NCBI RefSeq assembly: GCF_009735585.1
Contig: NZ_VJVW01000004.1
Location: 124,001 to 188,000, forward strand
DNA: 64,000 bases
Source: Christiangramia aestuarii
GTDB taxonomy: Bacteria > Bacteroidota > Bacteroidia > Flavobacteriales > Flavobacteriaceae
Direction of reading: 5' to 3'
The notes beneath the pieces are model-generated. The model worked only from the letters and a program-made list of their open reading frames with translations. It did not search any database and had not been told where the DNA came from. Positions 1-7,831 of this stretch are shown here, piece by piece. The number at the start of each line of letters is the position of its first letter. Position 1 is the stretch's first letter. A program made the position numbers and the translations under genes.

Positions 1-747
1 AACCAATTCCCAGGGGGCAGGGAGGAAATTGAAAAACTAATTTCAGAACTTGGTCCAATGAAGCGTGAAGAGAAGATCGTTTCAATTGTTTTCGCCATCA
101 CAGCCATTTGCTGGATAACCCGATCCTTTATCCTGGAAAAGTTCTTACCCGGAATAGACGATACCATCATTGCCATGGTTGCTGGCATCACTCTATTTAC
201 GATTGGTTCTGGAACGGAGGGAAAACGTATTATAAACTGGAAAGAAGCGGTAAAAATGCCGTGGGGAATTATTCTGCTTTTCGGGGGTGGCATGGCCCTG
301 GCCTCAGGATTTGAAGTTACGGGCCTGGCAGAATGGTTTGGCCTCCAAATGACCCTACTATACGCTCTTCCACTTCTGCTTCTGATTCTTATAGTGATTT
401 TTAGTGTGAACTTTATTACCGAGCTCACCTCAAATTTAGCCACCACAGCCATGCTGTTACCAATCCTGGCCCCAATTGCGATAAAATTAGACCTTAATCC
501 TTATATGCTGCTGGTGGCTACTACCGTGGCAGCTTCTTGCGCCTTTATGCTACCGGTAGCCACACCGCCAAATGCGGTGGTTTTTGGTTCTGGATACCTG
601 CGTATTCCAGATATGGTTAAAACCGGGATCTGGATGAACCTTATTTCCATTATCCTACTTACCGCTATGGTCTACTTATTATTACCCTACCTGTGGGATT
701 TCGAACCTTTTGGATTTTCAGAGAATTTTAAAAAAAGTACACCCTGA
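1..747 (+). CDS. DASS/SLC13-type sodium-coupled anion symporter, C-terminal part
   Basis: The gene enters from the left edge: the reading frame is open from base 1, so the first ATG at 58 is internal. The visible 248 residues are hydrophobic with about six membrane segments. Two family signatures of divalent anion:Na+ symporters are present: a Ser-Asn-Leu-Ala-Thr motif (TELTSNLATTAMLLP) and a Pro-Val-Ala-Thr-Pro-Pro-Asn motif (LPVATPPNAVVFGSG), the helix tips that bind sodium and carboxylate in this family. Expected role, from the family, is uptake of C4-dicarboxylates or sulfate across the inner membrane; the substrate cannot be told from this fragment. Stop codon at 745-747. No obvious terminator follows. 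Confidence 0.85.
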   Translation, partial: NQFPGGREEIEKLISELGPMKREEKIVSIVFAITAICWITRSFILEKFLPGIDDTIIAMVAGITLFTIGSGTEGKRIINWKEAVKMPWGIILLFGGGMALASGFEVTGLAEWFGLQMTLLYALPLLLLILIVIFSVNFITELTSNLATTAMLLPILAPIAIKLDLNPYMLLVATTVAASCAFMLPVATPPNAVVFGSGYLRIPDMVKTGIWMNLISIILLTAMVYLLLPYLWDFEPFGFSENFKKSTP

Positions 748-901
748 CTTAAAACCCAGTTACTAGATTTTCAGCTTACCTGTATATAAATGATGATAAT
801 ATTCTTCTAGGCTTTTCAACCTAAATACAAGCTAAAGTCCTGAAAAACAGTTTTTTGTTTAAAGTTTAGTTAATTTTATTAAACAAATTTATACTTATTT
901 A

Positions 902-909
902 TATATTTG
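902..909 (+). promoter_or_regulatory. Putative -7 element of the fasciclin gene
   Basis: TATATTTG matches the Bacteroidota -7 consensus TAnnTTTG exactly and lies 24 bp before the chosen ATG at 934. No TTG/TTTG is seen 19-21 bp upstream, so the -33 part is weak or absent. The region 748-901 is otherwise AT-rich with no gene that I can see. Confidence 0.4.
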
Positions 910-933
910 TCTCATAATCAAAAACTTATAATT

Positions 934-1530
934 ATGAGAACTACTGTTACCATTAAGAATTCAATCCTCAAAAGCCTGTTACTGGCCATCGTTTTTGTTT
1001 TCGCATCCTGTGAAACCGAAAGTCCTTCTGAGGCTGAACTATTATCTTTAGACGCGCATACTTCACCAGCTGCCCAAAAAAGTGACCAATCTATTGTGGA
1101 AATCGCCAAGGCTGACGGAAGGTTCACCACTTTATTAGCCTTACTTGAACAAACCGGATTAAAACCTATTTTTGAATCTGGAACAGATCAGTATACCGTT
1201 TTTGCTCCTACAGATGATGCCTTCGCCGCGTTTTTGGCTGCAAACCCCAATCTGGACCTAACAGATAATGCCCTGCTTACCGCGGTCTTGACTTATCATG
1301 TTACTGAAGGTCGAAGATTCAGCAATAGTGTTCTAGGTAAAAAGAATCCAAAAACGATCGAAACACTTAACGGAGGTTATATTTATGTAGACAATGATGG
1401 AGGAATAGACACCAACGATGAAGACATGTTAGCAAATTCGAACATTCTTGTTGGAGAAGAACTTTTCGACATTGCCGCAAGTAATGGAGTTATCCATGCG
1501 ATAGATGCTGTACTCGTCCCTACAGAGTAA
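934..1530 (+). CDS. Fasciclin (FAS1) domain lipoprotein
   Basis: A 198-residue exported lipoprotein. A signal peptide ends in the lipobox FASC with Cys26 as the lipidated residue. Almost all of the rest is one FAS1 domain, with the H1 motif TVFAPTDDAFAAF, the central YHV motif, and the H2 motif SNGVIHAIDAVLVP at the C-terminus. FAS1 domains mediate adhesion or matrix contact; a surface or periplasmic role is inferred. The ATG at 934 is preferred to an in-frame TTG at 907, which lies inside the putative -7 element and would add nine residues before the signal peptide. A strong hairpin terminator follows at 1561, so the gene appears monocistronic. Ligand unknown. Confidence 0.9.
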   Translation: MRTTVTIKNSILKSLLLAIVFVFASCETESPSEAELLSLDAHTSPAAQKSDQSIVEIAKADGRFTTLLALLEQTGLKPIFESGTDQYTVFAPTDDAFAAFLAANPNLDLTDNALLTAVLTYHVTEGRRFSNSVLGKKNPKTIETLNGGYIYVDNDGGIDTNDEDMLANSNILVGEELFDIAASNGVIHAIDAVLVPTE

Positions 1531-1560
1531 TCATCTAAGCCTACAGTCATGGTAACAATA

Positions 1561-1587
1561 AAGCCACTCAATTGAGTGGCTTTTTTT
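1561..1587 (+). terminator. Bidirectional rho-independent terminator
   Basis: AAGCCACTC-AATT-GAGTGGCTT is a perfect inverted repeat followed by T7 on the plus strand; on the minus strand it is followed by TTTATTGTT. It separates the fasciclin gene from the convergent lipoprotein gene ending at 1605. Confidence 0.85.
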
Positions 1588-1604
1588 ATTAGGTGATGTA
1601 TTGA

Positions 1605-3161
1605 TCAGGCATACTCTGTACGCACCAACTCATTGTTCTCGTAATATTCAGTTCTTTCATAATTACCATTATCATCATAAAATTCAATTTTGATGAGTGC
1701 GTGGTTAGGATCCCTGAAATCGATCTGGTAGCTACCACTTCTGTCCAGGTGCCAGATCTTTAGTTCTCCGTAGCCTTCTTCATCAAAAACTGCAATTTCC
1801 TGTAGCCAGTCCTGGTAATAGGTATAAACCGTTTTATAATCTCCGTTAGGATAAAATTCTACATATTCACTGCGCCAATCTCCGCTCATAATATTGTATT
1901 GAACGAGTTTCTCCTGCTCATTATAAAAATCTTCCCTTGAATATAACCTGTTTTGATCAAGTACTAAAATCAAAGTATTTTTTTGCTGAAGGGTATTATC
2001 TTCCCTATACATATATTCACTCTTAATATTCCTTTTATAGGGTCTAAGCTGTTTTGTAATGGAAAGCTCTCCAAACTCATTATATGTGAATTCGTATCTT
2101 ATTTCCAGGTCGTCTAATTCTGTAGATGTTTCAGAAGAATACCTGTTATGAATATTTACATTCCCATTTTCAAGTCTTTCAAAAGTCTCCCGATATAAAA
2201 ATTCTCCTGTTACAGCAAAGGTTTTTGATTCAACTACATGTCCGTTTGCATCTATTCCATCAAATGTCGTGAAGGAAACCAGGCCTCCATCTATTGAATA
2301 ATTTTTAAAGCCGATGGCCTTTCGCTCCTCTGTGTATAGTATCTCTTTTTTTATAGTAAAAGCAGGCTGTCCTAACTCATATTTTGTGATCTCTATTATT
2401 AATGGATAGCCATCTTCCAGATATTCGGTATAAACAAATTCAGCGGAAACTCTCTGTGGGTGGTTTTCATACCTGATAGATTTCAACAGCCTGCCCTCAT
2501 CATTGATCTGATGGTCCCAGGTTACGCTAGTCATTGGTTCAAATGGATTCACCGTACTTTCTAATACGGGAAGTAAACTGGTATACAGCTGAAAGTTCTC
2601 TCCAAGTGTTTCAGCCAGGTGAGCCGCCGCTTGTTCCGGGAAAACTTCATTAAGCTCTATGCCGGTCTTTTCACGCACTTTTTTAACTATTTCAAGGATA
2701 TTGGCCGTGGCATTTTCTCTTCCGCGAAGGTGTGAGTCCTCAAGAGCGTCGATTATTTGTGGTTCCAGTTTGATCCCGTTCTTTGCATCACCGTCTATAT
2801 CTAGGGTTTGTAATAAAGCGGCCATATATTGTACTTCCGGCGTATTTATATTTGCCTTGGGAATTCCGACAATCGAAATAGGTGTAAGTACAGGTCCCGC
2901 TTTGGAATCACCTAAAAAGTGATCTCCCAGGTAGAAGCTTACCTTTTCACCGGGTAAATAATTGAATTCTCCTTTGGAGTTTGTATAACCACTTTGTGTT
3001 GCGGTCTCAAAATAGAGCCCCTCGACGGCGCTATCTAAAAAAACTCCGGTAAGCAATGCAGTTTCGGAATCCCCGGGTAGCTCACTTAAAGAATTATCGG
3101 CGGTACAGCCACAAAATAAAAGCCCTAATAAGAACATCAGGGACTGGATAAAATTTCTCAT
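1605..3161 (-). CDS. Lipoprotein of unknown function with MORN-like tail
   Basis: 518 residues from the ATG at 3161; an upstream in-frame ATG at 3197 would add twelve residues (MSINPISINPIN) before the hydrophobic stretch, so the shorter form gives a normal signal peptide. The signal ends at LLFCGC, an imperfect lipobox. The N-terminal part (about residues 35-95) has the pattern SAVEGLYFETATQSG...GEFNYLPGEKVSFYLG, which I recall from many exported proteins of gammaproteobacteria. The C-terminal 300 residues are rich in Tyr, Glu and Asn with repeated strand-like units (for example EYVEFYPNGDYKTVYTYYQ), resembling MORN/toxin-antitoxin-like YD or MORN-type repeats. No catalytic motif was recognised. 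It is probably surface or periplasmic; the function is unknown. Confidence 0.7.
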   Translation of the reverse strand: MRNFIQSLMFLLGLLFCGCTADNSLSELPGDSETALLTGVFLDSAVEGLYFETATQSGYTNSKGEFNYLPGEKVSFYLGDHFLGDSKAGPVLTPISIVGIPKANINTPEVQYMAALLQTLDIDGDAKNGIKLEPQIIDALEDSHLRGRENATANILEIVKKVREKTGIELNEVFPEQAAAHLAETLGENFQLYTSLLPVLESTVNPFEPMTSVTWDHQINDEGRLLKSIRYENHPQRVSAEFVYTEYLEDGYPLIIEITKYELGQPAFTIKKEILYTEERKAIGFKNYSIDGGLVSFTTFDGIDANGHVVESKTFAVTGEFLYRETFERLENGNVNIHNRYSSETSTELDDLEIRYEFTYNEFGELSITKQLRPYKRNIKSEYMYREDNTLQQKNTLILVLDQNRLYSREDFYNEQEKLVQYNIMSGDWRSEYVEFYPNGDYKTVYTYYQDWLQEIAVFDEEGYGELKIWHLDRSGSYQIDFRDPNHALIKIEFYDDNGNYERTEYYENNELVRTEYA

Positions 3162-3398
3162 ATTAATTGGATTTATTGAAATAGGATTTATTGACATAGT
3201 TGATTGTCTTTAAACCTATTAAAAACAAAAACTCTCCAAAATACCCATTGCTGGGTATATTATAAGAATGGTTTGGCCGGCATTCCCGTACAGGTTTTTG
3301 AATGGATTTAAAAATCTTAAAGCTGAAGGCCTCGAACGAATTTTAACTAAAAGGCCATTTCTTCTTAAATTGGTTCGGGTATTCATAGCCCGCCGAAA

Positions 3399-4310
3399 TT
3401 AATCGGCTTCAGCATTATAATGTGATCGAATGGTTTCTTCTCCGAGCTTTAAGAATCGTGCGGCATTACCGTATAAGATCGCTTTTTTTTCTTCCTCCTT
3501 TAAAAATGGAGCTTCTTTGATAGCATCTATACTCATTGATATGCTCTGCGGCCATTGCATCTGGTCTGATCCATACATGATGCGATCTGCGAATCCCGCA
3601 TCTACCAGCGCTTTTAGGTATCTGTAAAAATCAGCTTTTGGACGAACCCAGTTTATTACCGAAATATCCACATAAACCTGAGGATGTGCATACATCAAAC
3701 CTATCATTTCATCCAGAAATGGCCAGCCGGCATGGCAAACAAAAATCCTCAGATCCGGATGATTAATCAAAGTTTCCTCCAGTAGAAGGGGATTGCTATC
3801 GCTCATTCGGTAGTCTTTCATCCCCATATATGCAGCTCCCGGAGGTCCTAGGCCCATATGCAGACCAATTGGTATATCTAACTCCTCGGCAAGGGCGAAA
3901 TATGGTTCTAGACGCTCGTCTGTAGGATCCATACCAAGGTACTGAGGGCCAGCTTCAGCAAAAAGCTTATAATTTTCATCTTTCACTTTCGCCCGGAGGC
4001 TATCCAGATTTTCGTTTCCCATCAGGCCAAAACCTTTAATGATAAGGTCTGGAGCCGAGGCTTTATAAAGATGATCTTGGCTTCCGCTGGTCACGGCGAG
4101 GACTACATTGTTTTTCTCATATTCCTCTAATGTTTTTGCCCTTAACTCTTCACTTGTTTCCGGAGCCATAAATCCGGTCACCGGTTCCAAAGGAGGGAGC
4201 CCTCCCACCGGATGCGCATGCATATGCATGTCTATGACGGGTTGAACTTCCTGCCCTATTGTTTGGAAAAAGATTGAAAGAAAAACTATCAATAGTAATT
4301 GTATTCTCAT
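3399..4310 (-). CDS. Secreted amidohydrolase family 2 protein
   Basis: 303 residues with a Sec signal peptide (about residues 1-20, ending TIGQ). It belongs to the metal-dependent TIM-barrel amidohydrolases (amidohydrolase-related family, PF04909 type). Visible metal-site motifs are DMHMHAHP (Asp27, His29, His31), GLHMGLG, a later FVCHAGWPF and the C-terminal YGSDQMQWP, whose Asp is the usual last ligand. Such enzymes hydrolyse or decarboxylate cyclic or aromatic substrates; the substrate here is unknown, and export to the periplasm is unusual compared with cytoplasmic relatives. It is followed 50 bp upstream by a second secreted hydrolase in the same direction, so the two may be co-transcribed. 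Confidence 0.85.
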   Translation of the reverse strand: MRIQLLLIVFLSIFFQTIGQEVQPVIDMHMHAHPVGGLPPLEPVTGFMAPETSEELRAKTLEEYEKNNVVLAVTSGSQDHLYKASAPDLIIKGFGLMGNENLDSLRAKVKDENYKLFAEAGPQYLGMDPTDERLEPYFALAEELDIPIGLHMGLGPPGAAYMGMKDYRMSDSNPLLLEETLINHPDLRIFVCHAGWPFLDEMIGLMYAHPQVYVDISVINWVRPKADFYRYLKALVDAGFADRIMYGSDQMQWPQSISMSIDAIKEAPFLKEEEKKAILYGNAARFLKLGEETIRSHYNAEAD

Positions 4311-4359
4311 AATCGGTTCATTTTAAAATTATAATTAGAAAATTAGGTTTTTAGCTCTC

Positions 4360-5502
4360 TTACCGGTTATCCAGGTATTCCATGAATAATTTGTAAGTAT
4401 TGTCGATTAATTCTTTTCTTAAATCGGAATCGCCAAGGTTCATGAATAAAGCTAGCATAAAGGGTTGTTCCAGTCCTCTTACTACCATGCTGCGTTGCCC
4501 AAACCAGGTTCCGGTGTGATGAGCGACATCTTTATCTATAAACCAACCCTTGGCATACCCAAGAGATTTTCCGCTGTTGAATGAATAGCTATGTTCCTTT
4601 TCGAAAGGCACCTCCACAGGAGAAACGCTGAAAATCAAGGCCTGCACTTCTTCTGAAAAAATTTCTTTATTTCGCAAGGCCTCGGCATATCTGGAAAAAT
4701 CATTCAAACTGGTATAGACCGCCCCTTCTCCCAGGCAGCCATTCAAATAACTACCATCAACCTTCTTCCATTTGCCCTCGCTTTTTTCATAGCAAAAGGC
4801 CCTTTCTTCAATTTTAGTAGGTTCAGCGAGATTGAAATAAGTGGTATGCTCCATTCCAAGCTTCTCGAAAATATTCTTCCTAGCATATTCGGCGAATCCC
4901 TGTCCACTTACTTTCTCCACGACGGTAGCCAACAGATTATACCCACCATTGCAATATTCCCACTTTTCACCCGGAGCGAATTCTGGTTCTGGTTCATTTT
5001 TATACCAGTCCAGTATATGCTTATTCTCTACTATTTTGGTAGTATCCCACTCATGGAAAAAATATTCCTCGTAATGGGCCAGGCCAGATGTATGATGAAT
5101 TAATTGAGCTACGCTTATTTGAGAAAGTGCTGGTACCTGCAGGATATTACCTACCGTATCTTCGAGCCTGAGCTTTCCTTCCTCCACCAGGCTCAAAGCT
5201 GCCAGCGCCGTAAATTGTTTGCTTACGGAACCTAACCTGAAATTTGTTTCTGGCCCTATCTTTTCCCCGGTCTCAAGGTCACGAAGGCCATAGCCTTTAG
5301 AAATTATTTCCTGCCCATCATATCTAATTAATATGCCTGCACCAGGACCATCGCTGGAAATTTTTGAATTGAAGAGGGAATCCATCCTGGCTCTGAAAGA
5401 TTCAACATGCCGAAATTTTTCGACTTCTGAAGATTGAGAATAAAGACAATACGGTAAAAAACACAGAATTAATACTTTGTAAAGTATAAATCTAAGATTC
5501 AT
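4360..5502 (-). CDS. Serine hydrolase of the beta-lactamase/class C PBP family
   Basis: 380 residues with an N-terminal signal peptide (about 1-22). The three conserved elements of the penicillin-recognising fold are present: SVSK (nucleophile Ser92, Lys95), YCN (Tyr183, Asn185) and HTG in AHHTGTWFG near residue 332. Overall pattern (NFRLGSVSKQFTALA, LIHHTSGLAHYE, FAPGEKWEYCNGGYNLLA) is that of the 'serine hydrolase' or esterase EstB-like group rather than a true cephalosporinase, so resistance should not be assumed. It is expected to act in the periplasm on an ester, peptide or D-amino-acid substrate. Oriented like the amidohydrolase just downstream. Confidence 0.88.
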   Translation of the reverse strand: MNLRFILYKVLILCFLPYCLYSQSSEVEKFRHVESFRARMDSLFNSKISSDGPGAGILIRYDGQEIISKGYGLRDLETGEKIGPETNFRLGSVSKQFTALAALSLVEEGKLRLEDTVGNILQVPALSQISVAQLIHHTSGLAHYEEYFFHEWDTTKIVENKHILDWYKNEPEPEFAPGEKWEYCNGGYNLLATVVEKVSGQGFAEYARKNIFEKLGMEHTTYFNLAEPTKIEERAFCYEKSEGKWKKVDGSYLNGCLGEGAVYTSLNDFSRYAEALRNKEIFSEEVQALIFSVSPVEVPFEKEHSYSFNSGKSLGYAKGWFIDKDVAHHTGTWFGQRSMVVRGLEQPFMLALFMNLGDSDLRKELIDNTYKLFMEYLDNR

Positions 5503-5723
5503 AATATACTGGGTAATTAGCTTTCAATATATTGAAATTCAGATAATTGCTCCAAAAATGCTCGATAAAACCTAATTTTTATCGATCAATTGTTTTTAGG
5601 TACTTAGAATGATCAAATTATTGAGAAAGGAATTCCTATAGCCAGGAATGAAACCAATGTGCAAAAATTCTATGCATGTAAGAATGATTAGCCAGGTTAA
5701 CTTTGGTACTTGCAGGATTTAAG

Positions 5724-5753
5724 AAACAAAAAAGCCACTCGAATGAGTGGCTT
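5724..5753 (-). terminator. Terminator of the initiator tRNA gene
   Basis: Arms AAGCCACTC (5732-5740) and GAGTGGCTT (5745-5753) around a 4-nt loop, followed on the minus strand by CTTTTTTGTTT. It begins 10 bp after the tRNA end. The 9-bp stem is identical to that of the terminator at 1561. Confidence 0.85.
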
Positions 5754-5762
5754 TGAATTTAG

Positions 5763-5835
<73 letters not shown>

Positions 5836-5846
5836 ATATTGGACGG

Positions 5847-5879
5847 CAAATATAGTATCATTTTTAGGATTTCACCAAA
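5847..5879 (-). promoter_or_regulatory. Promoter of tRNA-fMet
   Basis: On the minus strand TTTG (5879-5876), 21-bp spacer, then TATATTTG (5854-5847): a full match to the Bacteroidota promoter. The predicted start falls a few bases before the tRNA 5' end at 5835. The bases GTTTGGTGAA around the -33 element recur in the tRNA-Asp promoter. Confidence 0.8.
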
Positions 5880-5893
5880 CTTTTTTTCAAAAA

Positions 5894-6247
5894 TTATAGA
5901 GAAATCCATTGAATGGCCTCGAGCCGGTCCTTTAGGTCAAAAGTGCGCACCTCTACGTCCAGGAAGGTATCGCTAAGATTCACAGCGTTTTGAAAGATTG
6001 CACTATCTGTCACGATGGCGATTTTATCGAAATTTTCGGCATTGGAATATTTGAATTTTATTCCTTTAAATAATGCTTTCAGGGTAATGTGCCGGTCTTT
6101 TTCCAGTTCTACGAACACATTTATCTTCTCGTAAACATCCAGTTTTTCCTGGATCTCTCCGATGATCTTTTGTAGCATTTCATCGGTAAGGTCCTTATCT
6201 ATAATTAAGCCTATTACGTGACCGGCAAGATCAAATGTTGCTAACAT
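5894..6247 (-). CDS. SpoIIAA-like (STAS/SEC14-like) protein
   Basis: 117 residues, no signal peptide or membrane segment. Pattern VIGLIIDKDLTDEMLQKIIGEIQEKLD, then FKYSNAENFDKIAIVTDSAIF and a C-terminal DVEVRTFDLKDRLEAIQWI match the SpoIIAA-like family (DUF3478/STAS_like): a small alpha/beta domain with an open cavity, of uncertain biochemical role, often membrane-associated or stress-related. It lies 60 bp downstream of the CPXCG gene in the same direction, at the end of the efflux operon. The tRNA-fMet promoter begins inside its 3' flank, about 15 bp after the stop. Function unproven. Confidence 0.75.
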   Translation of the reverse strand: MLATFDLAGHVIGLIIDKDLTDEMLQKIIGEIQEKLDVYEKINVFVELEKDRHITLKALFKGIKFKYSNAENFDKIAIVTDSAIFQNAVNLSDTFLDVEVRTFDLKDRLEAIQWISL

Positions 6248-6307
6248 ATGCTTGTTGTAGGGTGAAGAATAAATTTATAAAATATATCCATGGGAAATGG
6301 AGATTAT

Positions 6308-6490
6308 TTACTGTTCGATATCACTGGCCTGGAACTCTACCAGCTCTCCTTCTTCAAAAGCTACCTGGAATTCTATGGGCCGGCAACATACCTCACAGTC
6401 TTCAATATAGGTTTGTCTGGAAACCGAAGGATCCAGAAGCACCGATATTTCTTCCCAACAGTAAGGACATTGAAAAAAGTGTTCAAACAT
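6308..6490 (-). CDS. CPXCG-motif cysteine-rich protein
   Basis: 60 residues: MFEHFFQCPYCWEEIS at the N-terminus and CEVCCRPIEF in the middle give two Cys-x2-Cys knuckles, so it is a predicted zinc ribbon of the CPXCG family (PF14255 type). Relatives are 60-65 residues long and of unknown function. The start is 3 bp after the tolC stop codon, which suggests coupled translation and membership in the efflux operon. Confidence 0.85.
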   Translation of the reverse strand: MFEHFFQCPYCWEEISVLLDPSVSRQTYIEDCEVCCRPIEFQVAFEEGELVEFQASDIEQ

Positions 6491-6493
6491 ATT

Positions 6494-7831
6494 CTATAGC
6501 TCTACGTTCAACAATTGGCCGGTTAACTGTAATACCAGCAATTCGGCCAGCTTGGCGTCATACTTGGCTAGGTTAAGGCTCGTACGCGCATCCAATAAGT
6601 TGGTCTGTGCCTGCCTGAACTCGATGGAAGTGATCCTTCCCAGTTTATACTGCTCTTCAGACCTGTTGAAATTATCCAGGTTCGTGCGTACGTTCTCTTC
6701 CTGCACCTTCAGAATATAAAGCTTGTTGCGGTAATTGCCAAGCGCATTGGCAATATCTCTTTTGATTTCGGTCTTCAGCTGGTCTCTTAAGATCTCCTGG
6801 TTCTCATACCTTATCCTGGAGTTCTCTACCAGGGTTTTGGTCCTCCCGCCATCAAAGATATCCCACCTCAGGCTCACTCCGGCGGCCAATCCATCTGTCG
6901 TGGTGGTAGATCCAGGGAAAAAGGCGGTCGCAGCGCTACGGTTCTTATTCCAGCCGTAGGACCCGGTAAGATCTACTACCGGGAGATACCCGGACTTACT
7001 TATTTTGATATCGTAATCGCTAATTTCGAGGTTCTGGTCTATTTGCAGCAGGGACACGTTGTTTGCTTCGGCCCTGGCCATATAATTTTCCAGCTCAAGA
7101 TCTGAAACAAAGCTCACCGTGGTGTCTACCATGAACTGGTTATCGTTCACTTCACGGTTAAGCAATACGTTCAGGTCCCTTTTTGTATTCCTAAGCAGCT
7201 GCTCGGTTTCTATCAGGGCTATACTGTCATTGTTCACATCTACCCTCGCATTCAGCACCGCCAGGTTATTGGTTTGCCCGTACTCAAACTGATACTGTGC
7301 CCTGGTCACCCGGTTCTGGGAAATGGAAAGTATTTCCTCAAGCACGCCTACATTTTCTGAAAGCCTGGCGATCTCGTAGTAAACGCTCATGATCTGCAGA
7401 ACCGTATTCTCCACGGTCTCCCTGGCTTCAAGCTGGGAAAGATCATATTGCTCCTTGAGACTCTTATAATTATAATACCTCCCCAGGCCATCAAAAAGTG
7501 TATAACCAAGGTTGATCGAAGCATTATACCGGTTGCTTTCTATCCCGTTCTGAATGATGGTTTCCGAATTTTCCGGCTCGGTCACCCGGTCATTCAAATC
7601 GTAGTTGGCACCGGCAAGTCCGGAGAGCTGGGGCAGGTACCCCGAATTCCATATACTCTGGTTATTATCTGCGATCTCCACCTGGTTATTCGCCAGTTTA
7701 ATGCCGAAATTCTCTTCCAGTGCCCGGGAAATCACCTCCTCCTTGGTTAGAACATCATCCTGAGACCAGGCTGAAAAGGATGAAAATATGAACAGACAAA
7801 GAATTGTACTAGTGAATTTCCTGATGCGCAT
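6494..7831 (-). CDS. TolC-family outer-membrane efflux protein
   Basis: 445 residues, signal peptide about 1-23 (ending FSAWSQ). It shows the TolC/OEP pattern: two halves each with long amphipathic helices (NTVLQIMSVYYEIARLSENV... and ...TEIKRDIANALGNYRNKLYI) and beta-strand segments (SLRWDIFDGGRTKTLV, INLGYTLFDGLGRYY). As a trimer it forms the outer-membrane duct of a tripartite pump. Its ATG at 7831 lies 23 bp inside the end of the RND permease gene, so the two are translationally coupled. Confidence 0.93.
   Translation of the reverse strand: MRIRKFTSTILCLFIFSSFSAWSQDDVLTKEEVISRALEENFGIKLANNQVEIADNNQSIWNSGYLPQLSGLAGANYDLNDRVTEPENSETIIQNGIESNRYNASINLGYTLFDGLGRYYNYKSLKEQYDLSQLEARETVENTVLQIMSVYYEIARLSENVGVLEEILSISQNRVTRAQYQFEYGQTNNLAVLNARVDVNNDSIALIETEQLLRNTKRDLNVLLNREVNDNQFMVDTTVSFVSDLELENYMARAEANNVSLLQIDQNLEISDYDIKISKSGYLPVVDLTGSYGWNKNRSAATAFFPGSTTTTDGLAAGVSLRWDIFDGGRTKTLVENSRIRYENQEILRDQLKTEIKRDIANALGNYRNKLYILKVQEENVRTNLDNFNRSEEQYKLGRITSIEFRQAQTNLLDARTSLNLAKYDAKLAELLVLQLTGQLLNVEL

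Noticed and set aside
4360-5502. Reading the serine hydrolase as a beta-lactamase resistance gene
   Set aside because: The SxxK, YxN and HTG motifs are common to esterases and peptidases of the fold, and the sequence pattern fits those better than class C cephalosporinases.
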